Shown one piece after another: positions 1-7,122 of a stretch of DNA of 20,779 bases. The DNA comes from CAYYGL01 sp964471235 (GTDB lineage Bacteria; Calditrichota; Calditrichia; RBG-13-44-9; J075). A program made the position numbers and the translations under genes. The stretch lies in assembly GCA_964471235.1 (NCBI GenBank), contig CAYYGL010000083.1:1-20779 (forward strand), written 5' to 3'. The notes beneath the pieces were generated by a model. That model searched no databases. It was given only the letters and a program-made list of their open reading frames with translations, and had not been told where the DNA came from. Every line of letters begins with the position of its first letter. The first letter of the stretch is position 1.

Positions 1-2
1 GT

Positions 3-56
3 GCCCTATTTCTTCCGGCAGATTCTGGGGTAGAGACATCTGGAAAAAAAGTATAA
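3..56 (+). pseudogene. possible remnant of a LamG-like secreted-protein domain
   Basis: Frame 3 from the window start reads LFLPADSGVETSGKKV and then stops (TAA at 54-56). This closely resembles the opening of the lectin-like domain in the intact gene at 12454-14364, which reads LWLRADSGVTTSGSNV. The usual next motif (W-DQSGN) is missing. A possible further piece, YNDSSLAS, follows in a different frame around 55-80. I read this as the edge of a decayed or truncated gene whose 5' part lies outside the window. The match is short, so chance similarity cannot be excluded. Confidence 0.35.
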
Positions 57-455
57 TGATTCTTCTCTTGCCTCGAAGTCACTTTATTCCCATTAATTTC
101 ATCTGTGCAGTAAGTTAATACCTTGAACTGGGTTTGTTTTTTTAGATAAGATAATATATTCAATTAGAGTGTGATACATTTGAAATTTACTCCCATTGGA
201 GAATGGGGACCTTTCAAATAACAACTCATGCTAAAAGTGATATTGTTTTTGTTTGGCTGTTCTCATTTCCACAATCACTTCTTTGAAAACTCTTATTTGC
301 CCTGACAATTTACCGAAAAAGTATTATTGTGGGGACTTAAGCAAGATTACAGCGTAATAGATATAGAGCAATAAAATTAGAAACAATATTAACAGGGTTT
401 TGGCAATTTGTAAGAATTCTTAACATGATGTACACAAAGCCCACGGGAGAACATA
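57..455. other. AT-rich intergenic stretch, no gene seen
   Basis: No open frame of convincing length or codon pattern occurs on either strand, and I see no terminator or RNA gene. The promoter of the 96-residue membrane protein at 456 probably lies in its 3' part, but no clear -35/-10 pair could be assigned. Confidence 0.5.
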
Positions 456-746
456 ATGAGTGATCCGATGATAGGAATATTAATTATAGTTACCTTGATA
501 ATAGTATTTGGTGTATTACCCTTAATAATCAAGTTCATTCACAAAAGTGCGGGTATTAAAGATGAATATGATATTTTAATTGATAAATTGATATTAGATG
601 CTGAAAAGAAATTAAAGAATGACCAGCTATCCCTTGCAATCCGAAGTTTGGATCGAGCCCATACAATTAGTTTATTACATAGGAAAAAATTACCAGATAA
701 ATTCTATGATGTTAAAAACAAGTTACTTGTAAAAAAATCAAAATGA
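456..746 (+). CDS. small single-pass membrane protein, unknown function
   Basis: A 96-residue protein I do not recognise. Residues about 5-28 form one strongly hydrophobic helix (IGILIIVTLIIVFGVLPLII). A lysine-rich, probably cytoplasmic helical tail follows (DAEKKLKNDQLSLAIRSLDRAH), resembling a single TPR-like helical hairpin. The start is supported by GGGAGA at 445-450, five bases before the ATG. It lies in AT-rich DNA with the next two small membrane-protein genes, all on the plus strand, but about 250 bases separate it from the next, so one operon is not certain. Codon use is much more AT-rich than in the genes beyond 2000, fitting recent acquisition. Confidence 0.6.
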   Translation: MSDPMIGILIIVTLIIVFGVLPLIIKFIHKSAGIKDEYDILIDKLILDAEKKLKNDQLSLAIRSLDRAHTISLLHRKKLPDKFYDVKNKLLVKKSK

Positions 747-995
747 AGACTCTTTTTAAAAAGCTTATAAAACATTTATAAAATGGTACATTTTTTAATT
801 AAAAAAATCTTGAAAAATAAAAAATTTATTGATATACTCAACCAATTCTTACAGGAAATTGTTTCACAAATTTGTAACATCCGTCATGAAATAGGATTAG
901 CCATTTTACAAAGGTACGCAAATTATCAGAATTAACTATGTCGGATATTTATTCATAATTAGAAACTTCTTTCCGATTACAAAGGATTGTTCTTG

Positions 996-1400
996 ATGGC
1001 TAAAAATAAGAGGAGAAAAAGAACTGACGAACCATTTTGGGTTCATGTGCTAAGAATTTTTTCTGACATTATTAGTAATCTTGCAGAGAGACTTGGTGCT
1101 CCATTTGCCATCTTTGTTGTTTTAATATTTGGGTTTTACTATTTTGGCACACCGGAACAAAAAAAAGAATTCTTTGATATGTATTTTTTAGGAAAACATA
1201 TCGAGAATGTTTATCCACATCTGTTTATTAGCTTGCTCTTTGTCATTATTATTCTTTCTCAAAGGTCTGTCTATCAGAAAAAGATACAACAGCTCGAATC
1301 GGAAAAAGAGCGATTAGCTCAATGGAAATCAAAGCATCAAGAGGATAAAATTGGCAAACAGCTTCATCATACAAGAAAATCTAAGAATAAAGGGGAATGA
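996..1400 (+). CDS. small two-pass membrane protein with C-terminal coiled coil, unknown function
   Basis: 134 residues from the ATG at 996. A TTG three codons upstream (987) is also open, but AAAGGA at 981-986 abuts it and stands nine bases before the ATG, so the ATG is preferred. The N-terminus is very basic (KNKRRKRT). Two hydrophobic segments follow at about residues 36-49 (FAIFVVLIFGFYYF) and 72-86 (LFISLLFVIIILS). A charged Glu/Lys-rich helix at about 90-125 is probably a cytoplasmic coiled coil. No family recognised. Its stop (1398-1400) is one base before the next ATG, so the two genes are almost certainly co-transcribed and probably translationally coupled. Confidence 0.65.
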   Translation: MAKNKRRKRTDEPFWVHVLRIFSDIISNLAERLGAPFAIFVVLIFGFYYFGTPEQKKEFFDMYFLGKHIENVYPHLFISLLFVIIILSQRSVYQKKIQQLESEKERLAQWKSKHQEDKIGKQLHHTRKSKNKGE

Positions 1401-1401
1401 T

Positions 1402-1971
1402 ATGTTCTTCTATTTACTCTTTTTAATCTTCTGTATATATATTTTTTATGAACTAAGGAAGGTAAAGATTAATAGTCTTGTCGAAAAATATCAATTTCAA
1501 CTATATGTCTTGAGAGATGAGTTACGAGAATATGTTATGGCTGGAGAAATCAACAAGACTAATTGGGTATTTGATTATTTAGACAGCTCTATATCAAAAG
1601 CTTGTGATACTTTGCAATGGGTGAATATTTATAGACTGTTTGTTATTGTTATAACCGATCGGAATGATACAAAGTTAGAAAGAGCCCAACGACATTTAGA
1701 AAAAGAGTTAGAAAAGCCTTCAAATTTTAATTTGAAAAGTATTCATGAAAAATTTGTGGAAATCATCAGTAATTATTTTTACGAAAAGCATAAAATTATA
1801 TTTGGGTTTGCACGGGCTCTTATTTGGACGATAAATAATAAACCACGAACATTGCGTAAAACAACCACTTTTGTTAATAAAACCAAAAACTTTTTTAAAA
1901 ATGGAATTAGAGAACTTACTGAATCACCAGAAACGTCTACACTAGTGTTGTTTTCACCGGCATACAAATAA
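1402..1971 (+). CDS. membrane-anchored helical protein, unknown function
   Basis: 189 residues from the ATG at 1402, supported by AGGGGAA at 1391-1397, which lies in the end of the preceding gene. A longer frame opens with TTG at 1351 but would overlap that gene by 50 bases without a ribosome binding site. Residues 2-16 form one hydrophobic anchor (FFYLLFLIFCIYIFY). The rest is soluble, helical and rich in Lys, Glu and aromatic residues, with no motif I recognise. It follows the 134-residue protein by one base, so the two may act together at the membrane. The gene ends just before base composition changes sharply toward higher GC. Confidence 0.6.
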   Translation: MFFYLLFLIFCIYIFYELRKVKINSLVEKYQFQLYVLRDELREYVMAGEINKTNWVFDYLDSSISKACDTLQWVNIYRLFVIVITDRNDTKLERAQRHLEKELEKPSNFNLKSIHEKFVEIISNYFYEKHKIIFGFARALIWTINNKPRTLRKTTTFVNKTKNFFKNGIRELTESPETSTLVLFSPAYK

Positions 1972-2012
1972 TATTTTATGCAACTGAGGAAGTAGACGTT
2001 GAAAATGTAAAT

Positions 2013-2765
2013 TCAACCGGGACTGTTTTCCCGAGACGCCTGTTGTTGCCAGCTCTTTTTCCCGCCCCGGACATACCAGTCAAATGCCGAGATGAAAATG
2101 GTGGAGAGAATCTTGGTGCCGGCGCCCACCACCCCGCGGATGGTTCCCGAGACTTTTGATTTCCCCCCATGCCGCTTTCGGTAGCGAACCGGCACTTCCA
2201 GTTCCTTAACCCGGCGCTGGGCTGCCCGGATTTGCATTTCCACTGTCCAGCCGTAATTGTGGTCCCGCATTCCCAGGGATAGCAGGGTGTCGTAGCGAAT
2301 TGCCCGAAAAGGACCCAGATCTGTATAATGCACACCCCAGAACCAGCGCATTAACCGGCAGGCAAGCCAGTTGCCGAAGACCGCCTGGAGGGTCAGGGCA
2401 CCCTGCTGAGATTCCCCGGCTATCCGGGAACCAATCACCATCTCCGCCCGCCCTTCGATTATCGGATTCACCAGCAAATCCATCTCCTCGGGATAATCGC
2501 TGTAATCACCGTCCAAAAATACCACAATATCCGGTTCTGTTAAATTGGCAATCCCGGTCAGGCAGGCAATCCCGTATCCCCGCTCCGACTCGTTCAATAC
2601 CCGGGCACCCAGGGAACGGGCAATCTCTACGGTGCGGTCCTGCGAACCATTGTCCACCACAATGACCTCATCCACATAGGATGGGATGTCGTTAATGACT
2701 TTACCAATCGATTCTTCTTCATTCAATGCCGGTATAATCACCGAAATACGATGATGGCTTTTCAT
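2013..2765 (-). CDS. family 2 glycosyltransferase, polyprenyl-phosphate (DPM1-like) type
   Basis: 250 residues from the ATG at 2765. A GT-A fold is evident: ISVIIPALNEEESIGKVI near the N-terminus is the nucleotide-binding strand and helix, DEVIVVDNGSQDRT follows, and VFLDGDYSDYPEEM holds the metal-binding DxD-like motif. There are no clear C-terminal membrane helices, as in short DPM1-like enzymes that load a sugar onto a polyprenyl phosphate carrier. The frame opens 26 codons further upstream, inside the preceding gene. I chose 2765 because the GT2 fold starts right after it and it lies 5 nt past the stop of the GT-C gene, suggesting coupling. A lipid-linked sugar made here could be the donor for that GT-C protein (inference). 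Confidence 0.85.
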   Translation of the reverse strand: MKSHHRISVIIPALNEEESIGKVINDIPSYVDEVIVVDNGSQDRTVEIARSLGARVLNESERGYGIACLTGIANLTEPDIVVFLDGDYSDYPEEMDLLVNPIIEGRAEMVIGSRIAGESQQGALTLQAVFGNWLACRLMRWFWGVHYTDLGPFRAIRYDTLLSLGMRDHNYGWTVEMQIRAAQRRVKELEVPVRYRKRHGGKSKVSGTIRGVVGAGTKILSTIFISAFDWYVRGGKKSWQQQASRENSPG

Positions 2766-2770
2766 TAAAT

Positions 2771-4288
2771 TCAAACGCCTTTCTGTTGAGTGGAGATGAG
2801 ATTTCCCTTCCCACGACGAATCTCCAGAGCCAACAACACCCACACCGGAAAAAATTCAATCCAGACAATGCCGTAATGGAACATATTTACCATTCCGCGT
2901 GCCTGCAAGTAATGCCATAAATAATAAAGTGGCAGTAACGCAGTTAACAGCAGCAGGGAACGGTAAGGAACAAAAGTCAGAATTGGCAGCAGCCAGACCG
3001 CATACCAGGGAAATTGGGTGGGGCTGAGTAAAAAAATGGCAGCGATAATCAACTGTGCCCGGTTGAAAAATTCGATCCGATTGCCGGGGCTGTTGTTAGA
3101 CATGAGAGCGGTCCAACCCAGCAGCAGGATTGCGGTGGTGGTGCGGGCATAAATCTGGCTGTACCCGGGATGAATTCCTATCAGCTTCAGCAATGGCTGC
3201 CAGCCGAACACCAGCAGTCGGAAAGCCGCATCATTGAGTTCCCAGCGCTGGCTGTATGCGCCCAGCCCGGAATTGGCATCCAGCCCGGTGTAAAGCATGG
3301 GAAACAACAACAGTACTGTAAGGCTACTAAATAAAACCAGTAATCCCGTGATTTTGCGGAAGTTCGGTAGCACCGGTCGGAGAAACAGCGGGAGCAGCAA
3401 CAGGGGCCAGAGCTTTACCCCCACTGCTCCTGCCAGCAATACGATTGCCGGGTAATATTTACGATGGAGTAAGAAATAAAATGCCCCGAGCAGGAATGGG
3501 AAGATCAGGATATCCATGTGACCGGAGTTAAAAATTTCTTTTACCAGAAGGGGATTTAACCAGTAAATAGCAGCCGCCAGGGGGGAAAGATTTACCTGCT
3601 TCAGCAAAATCAGGAGGAGGGAGAGGTTGATCAGATCGATAACCAGCAACACTAACCGCCAGCCGTCCATTTTCCAGGGGGTCAGTCGATATGCCAGGGC
3701 AAATGCCGCCTGGGTGAGCGGCGGGTAAATTGATCTGACATAGGCATGATTGATATTCTTCAATGTGCTGCCGGGTACCTGGGCGAGTTTTAGCAATTCC
3801 GGGGGGATTTCACCGCTGCCATGGGTTTCCGTTGCCTGCCGGATTTGTTCCGGCGAGTAAGCGTAGGGATTAATGCCATGTGCAGTGACCGCTCCATCCC
3901 ACAAATAGCGGTAGAAATCATCTTCCAAAATCGGTATGGAAGTGAACATGCTCAGGCGCATCAGTAATCCGAGACAAAGCATGGTTATCATTACCAGGGC
4001 GGAAGTTTGCCAGCCGGAAAGAATCTTCAGGAGGGCAAAGTAAACCAGCCCGGAAATGATTAGGATTCCTATCAGCCCGAGAATGGGCTGCCGGGGGAGG
4101 GGAGTATCGGGGCTAAACCCGGTCGATAGCCGTGCAATGGCAACGGTTATCCCAAGTAGAAGAGTTGCTAAAATTAGTCCGATGAGGAGGTCTCGCCGGG
4201 TAGGAGCCGCATTGCCGGGGCTATTTTTCCCGCTGGAAAACAGTGACGGAAAATGAGGATGAAATATTTCGGACCGGGGCTTGTGCAT
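2771..4288 (-). CDS. polytopic GT-C glycosyltransferase (GT87/PIG-M-like mannosyltransferase type)
   Basis: 505 residues with about ten to twelve hydrophobic segments from residue 34 to the C-terminus. The first large extracytoplasmic loop contains ILEDDFYRYLWDG (acidic pair around residues 122-124), then GINPYAYSP and RSIYPPLTQ. This arrangement is typical of GT-C enzymes that use polyprenyl-phosphate sugars, such as the GT87 and PIG-M-related mannosyltransferases. The acidic loop residues are the likely catalytic site. It stands between a processive-type GT2 upstream and a DPM1-like GT2 directly downstream, consistent with cell-surface glycan or glycolipid assembly. Sugar specificity cannot be read from sequence. 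The start is uncertain because no good ribosome binding site precedes 4288, but no better in-frame ATG is nearby. Confidence 0.8.
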   Translation of the reverse strand: MHKPRSEIFHPHFPSLFSSGKNSPGNAAPTRRDLLIGLILATLLLGITVAIARLSTGFSPDTPLPRQPILGLIGILIISGLVYFALLKILSGWQTSALVMITMLCLGLLMRLSMFTSIPILEDDFYRYLWDGAVTAHGINPYAYSPEQIRQATETHGSGEIPPELLKLAQVPGSTLKNINHAYVRSIYPPLTQAAFALAYRLTPWKMDGWRLVLLVIDLINLSLLLILLKQVNLSPLAAAIYWLNPLLVKEIFNSGHMDILIFPFLLGAFYFLLHRKYYPAIVLLAGAVGVKLWPLLLLPLFLRPVLPNFRKITGLLVLFSSLTVLLLFPMLYTGLDANSGLGAYSQRWELNDAAFRLLVFGWQPLLKLIGIHPGYSQIYARTTTAILLLGWTALMSNNSPGNRIEFFNRAQLIIAAIFLLSPTQFPWYAVWLLPILTFVPYRSLLLLTALLPLYYLWHYLQARGMVNMFHYGIVWIEFFPVWVLLALEIRRGKGNLISTQQKGV

Positions 4289-4307
4289 GGATTTACGGAC
4301 GTTAAAT

Positions 4308-4332
4308 CATCCTGCCGGAACTACGCAGGATG
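4308..4332. repeat. inverted repeat in the spacer between two glycosyltransferase genes
   Basis: CATCCTGC (4308-4315) and GCAGGATG (4325-4332) form a perfect 8-bp stem with a 9-base loop. It lies in the 86-base gap between the minus-strand genes at 4375-5829 and 2771-4288. No T-tract follows on the minus strand, so it is more likely an mRNA processing, stability or attenuation structure than an intrinsic terminator. Confidence 0.4.
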
Positions 4333-4374
4333 GAGGTGTCTCCTGTTTGGCGGACGTTTACCGGTAATACCTGT

Positions 4375-5829
4375 TCACCGTTTTTGCCCGTAAAGTGATG
4401 AGAGCGAGGTATAGTAAAATCCCATCATAAACAGGATAAAAAAGGGCATGGAATAATAGAAATCCTGGCTTAGAAAATAGACCCATCCGTAGGTAAAATA
4501 AGCCGCCATCAGAAATTCGAAAATGTGCTGATAGCTTTTGCCGGGGCGATAGATTTTCTTTTTCCAGGTACCTTTTTTCCCTTCAATGCGAAATTTGGGG
4601 GTACGGTTAAAATCGCTTTGCCGTCCTAACAGGGCTTCCAGGGCAGCCCTCCCATTGTTGATAGAGAGTCCGATACCCAATGCCATTAACAGGGGAAGAT
4701 ACAGCACATGAGGCCAGAGTTTTCCCAGGGAATCTTTAATTGTGACGGAATAATACACCAGCACTGAGAAGGTGGCGGCAAAGAACACCGTCAGGTAAAC
4801 AAAAACCAGCTTCCAGGGGACCACGCCCATTTCCATGTGGATTTTGACCACCGGTACCAGCAACAAGGCAGGAATAGACATTAACAGGTATGCGAAGTTA
4901 TTGGAAAGATGAATCAGCGCTTCCAGTCGTATGTGGAACGGAAAATCGGATTTCCAGATTTTGCGATACAGTTTCATGGCAGTTTGCACCGACCCTTTTG
5001 CCCAGCGATGTTGCTGCCCCTTGTAAGCGTTCATTTCTGCCGGTAATTCAGCCGGGGCAACCACGTGGGGCAAAAAGAGGAATTTCCATCCGGCCAATTG
5101 GGCACGGTAGCTCAGGTCCAGGTCTTCGGTCAGGGTATCATGCTGCCAACCGCCGGCATCCTCAATTGCCTGGCGTCTCCACACCCCGGCAGTTCCGTTA
5201 AAATTGAAGAATTTCCCGGAACGATGGCGTGCCAGGTGCTCAATCAGAAAATGCGCATCGAGAAAAATTGCCTGCAAACGGGTTAAGAGAGAATAATCCC
5301 GGTTGATATGCCCCCAGCGAGTTTGCACCATGCCAATTCCGGGCTGCATCAGGTAAGGGATGGTTTGCTTCAGGAAGTCGGGCTGGGGAACAAAGTCTGC
5401 ATCGAAAATCGCAATATACTCGGCGGAGGATTTCCTCAAGCCGTAGGCAAGCGCCCCCGCTTTAAATCCCACCCGGTTCGGTCGACGAATGTGATCTATC
5501 CGATATCCTTTTTTCCGGAGTACCGCAATCAATCTGGCTGCCAGATTCGAGGTTGTATCGGTAGAATCATCTAACAACTGAATATGCAATTTCTCCCGGG
5601 GGTAATCCAGACAAACCGCCGCTTTTATCAGGCGCTTCAGTACATATTTTTCATTATAAATGGGTAATTGCACCGTGACGTTCGGCCATGTTTCCGGCAC
5701 CGGCGGAACCGGAAGCGGTTGTTTTTTATACTTTCGATAAAGGTGCAATAGATAGTATTTATGAATTCCAAATAATCCCAGAAGAATTAACGTGAGCAGA
5801 TACAAGCCTAATAAAACAATGTCTACCAT
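4375..5829 (-). CDS. cellulose-synthase-like processive family 2 glycosyltransferase
   Basis: 484 residues. One N-terminal membrane helix (about 4-30) precedes a cytoplasmic GT-A domain with the full D,D,D,QxxRW set: LLDDST (87-88), DAD (143-145), TED (234-236) and QQHRW (272-276). Several C-terminal membrane helices (about 310-480) could form an export channel. This is the layout of CslA/CelA-like enzymes that polymerise and extrude beta-linked mannan or glucan. There is no PilZ domain, so no sign of direct cyclic-di-GMP control. The start has a good ribosome binding site on the minus strand (AGGAGTGAGG at 5835-5844). It leads a minus-strand block with two further glycosyltransferases, suggesting a joint role in a surface polysaccharide or glycolipid. 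The polymer itself is not predictable. Confidence 0.88.
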   Translation of the reverse strand: MVDIVLLGLYLLTLILLGLFGIHKYYLLHLYRKYKKQPLPVPPVPETWPNVTVQLPIYNEKYVLKRLIKAAVCLDYPREKLHIQLLDDSTDTTSNLAARLIAVLRKKGYRIDHIRRPNRVGFKAGALAYGLRKSSAEYIAIFDADFVPQPDFLKQTIPYLMQPGIGMVQTRWGHINRDYSLLTRLQAIFLDAHFLIEHLARHRSGKFFNFNGTAGVWRRQAIEDAGGWQHDTLTEDLDLSYRAQLAGWKFLFLPHVVAPAELPAEMNAYKGQQHRWAKGSVQTAMKLYRKIWKSDFPFHIRLEALIHLSNNFAYLLMSIPALLLVPVVKIHMEMGVVPWKLVFVYLTVFFAATFSVLVYYSVTIKDSLGKLWPHVLYLPLLMALGIGLSINNGRAALEALLGRQSDFNRTPKFRIEGKKGTWKKKIYRPGKSYQHIFEFLMAAYFTYGWVYFLSQDFYYSMPFFILFMMGFYYTSLSSLYGQKR

Positions 5830-5906
5830 TAAAGCCTCACTCCTGTGTCTCGCTTTTTATGCGTTTGTAACCACCGTCCGTTCTGAAACCGTAAATATTA
5901 ATGTCG

Positions 5907-5914
5907 CAAAGATA
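5907..5914 (-). promoter_or_regulatory. candidate Bacteroidota-type -7 promoter element
   Basis: Read on the minus strand this is TATCTTTG followed by CG, matching the TAnnTTTG -7 element of Bacteroidota primary-sigma promoters. It lies about 78 bases before the start of the cellulose-synthase-like gene, in a 196-base spacer. I could not place a well-spaced -33 TTTG-type element, so confidence is low. Confidence 0.3.
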
Positions 5915-6025
5915 AATTTACAAAAAAAAATTTCATTAGTTATTCTTTTGTGGCATGGAGCAGTTTTTCGAAAAATTTTGTCCCATTTTGTTAGTGGATA
6001 CCATGATTTCCAGGTGACGAGAGCA

Positions 6026-6745
6026 CTAAAATGTATTTAAATTCCAGTCGTATTTCATGTATTGAATCCGGAAATCAAACGGAATTGGGGTGTTGCGATA
6101 TCGGTTGATATAATCCACCACCGATTTGCCGTTCCCTTCAAAATCGGATTTGAACCATTTAAAAATTTCCGACAAATACACCGTTTTTGTTGGTTCGTCA
6201 ATTTTCACAAACCGTGGATTATTTAAAACATTTTTTGCCCGCTGCTCCATTTGCTGTTCTAAATGCTCAGGGCGGTAAGCATGGTCCGAGATTGGGGGAC
6301 ATCCCCTGGCGGCACACACCAGGACAAAATGTACCCGGGGGGCGTTAAAACGTTCCCGCAGGCGAATGTTCTCGATCTCATCCAGAGTCAATTGTTGACC
6401 GCCTACCGGGTAGCGAATGGATTTGAAAAATCCCGGCACATCCAGAGGAGAATTCAATGGATAATGAGCGATGATTCCTTTGATGACCAGGATATTGTAA
6501 GTGTTGATCCAGAAAGCCTGTTCTTGTTCCGGAGTGGTCAGGGTGTTTAAATCGAACTGGCGAATTTCTTCCACCAGTTGGTTGAGCTGCCCGGGGTTTT
6601 TCAAAATGGAACGATAATCTACCAGACCGTTTTTTACATATTGTTGCAAAAAGACATCCACCCGGTCAAAGAAGGTTAACCGGGAGTGTTGGGCAGTTAA
6701 AAAGGTAAGTAACGCAAGCAGGATGATAAAAGGAGTTGTCTTCAT
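6026..6745 (-). CDS. secreted or lipid-free periplasmic DUF547 protein
   Basis: 239 residues with an N-terminal signal peptide (hydrophobic 5-17, probable cleavage near TAQ at 17-19). The body carries the DUF547 hallmarks in order: AFWINTYN (77-84), RVHFVLVCAARGCPP (137-151), SEIFKWFKSDF (192-202) and MKYDWNLN near the C-terminus. DUF547 proteins are widespread exported proteins of unknown activity; the conserved Cys and His-containing motifs suggest a papain-like or transglutaminase-like fold, but I would not assign a reaction. GGAG six bases upstream supports the start. It is on the same strand as the glycosyltransferase block but 196 bases from it, so it is probably a separate transcription unit. 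Confidence 0.85.
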   Translation of the reverse strand: MKTTPFIILLALLTFLTAQHSRLTFFDRVDVFLQQYVKNGLVDYRSILKNPGQLNQLVEEIRQFDLNTLTTPEQEQAFWINTYNILVIKGIIAHYPLNSPLDVPGFFKSIRYPVGGQQLTLDEIENIRLRERFNAPRVHFVLVCAARGCPPISDHAYRPEHLEQQMEQRAKNVLNNPRFVKIDEPTKTVYLSEIFKWFKSDFEGNGKSVVDYINRYRNTPIPFDFRIQYMKYDWNLNTF

Positions 6746-6932
6746 TTAAAACTCCGGCATTGTTTTTTGTGTCGTTTGAGAACTTCACTGCGATGCATTC
6801 TCCTGTTTACACTATTGAATTTTTGTTCCAAAATAAAAAAGTAACTTCGCCATTGATTATGTAAAAATCCTCACAAAAGAATAACCTTTTTATTTTCTTC
6901 ACTTCACATTATCTTTTCTTCCTTAAAAAGGG

Positions 6933-7095
6933 TTATATTAACGTGAGTTCGACGTAACTTAAAATGGAACACAGATGAAACAGATGATGCGGATTTACAC
7001 GGATGATGGGTTATCATATTAAAAAAATCTGCGAAAATCCGAGTCATCCGGGTCATCAGCGTTCTATATTTCTTCTGACGAACGGACGTTATATT
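6933..7095. repeat. long imperfect palindromic (MITE-like) element
   Basis: The two halves are imperfect inverted copies. GAACACAGATGAAACAGATG (6968-6987) and what follows to about 7006 match the reverse complement of 7026-7064, with GATGA, CGGATTT and GAAC shared in order. Farther out, AACGTGAGTTCG (6940-6951) matches the reverse complement of CGAACGGACGTT (7079-7090). The whole forms a hairpin of about 160 bases with no transposase. One arm recurs at 20602-20655. It fills most of the spacer between the DUF547 gene and the sigma-54 activator, ending about 28 bases before the latter's ATG. Confidence 0.75.
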
Positions 7096-7122
7096 CAGTG
7101 GTGAAGTAATAGGTCGTTTGAG

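Noticed and set aside
2300..2665. 121-residue plus-strand frame rich in Pro, Ser and Arg.
   Set aside because: Antisense shadow of the GT2 gene on the minus strand.
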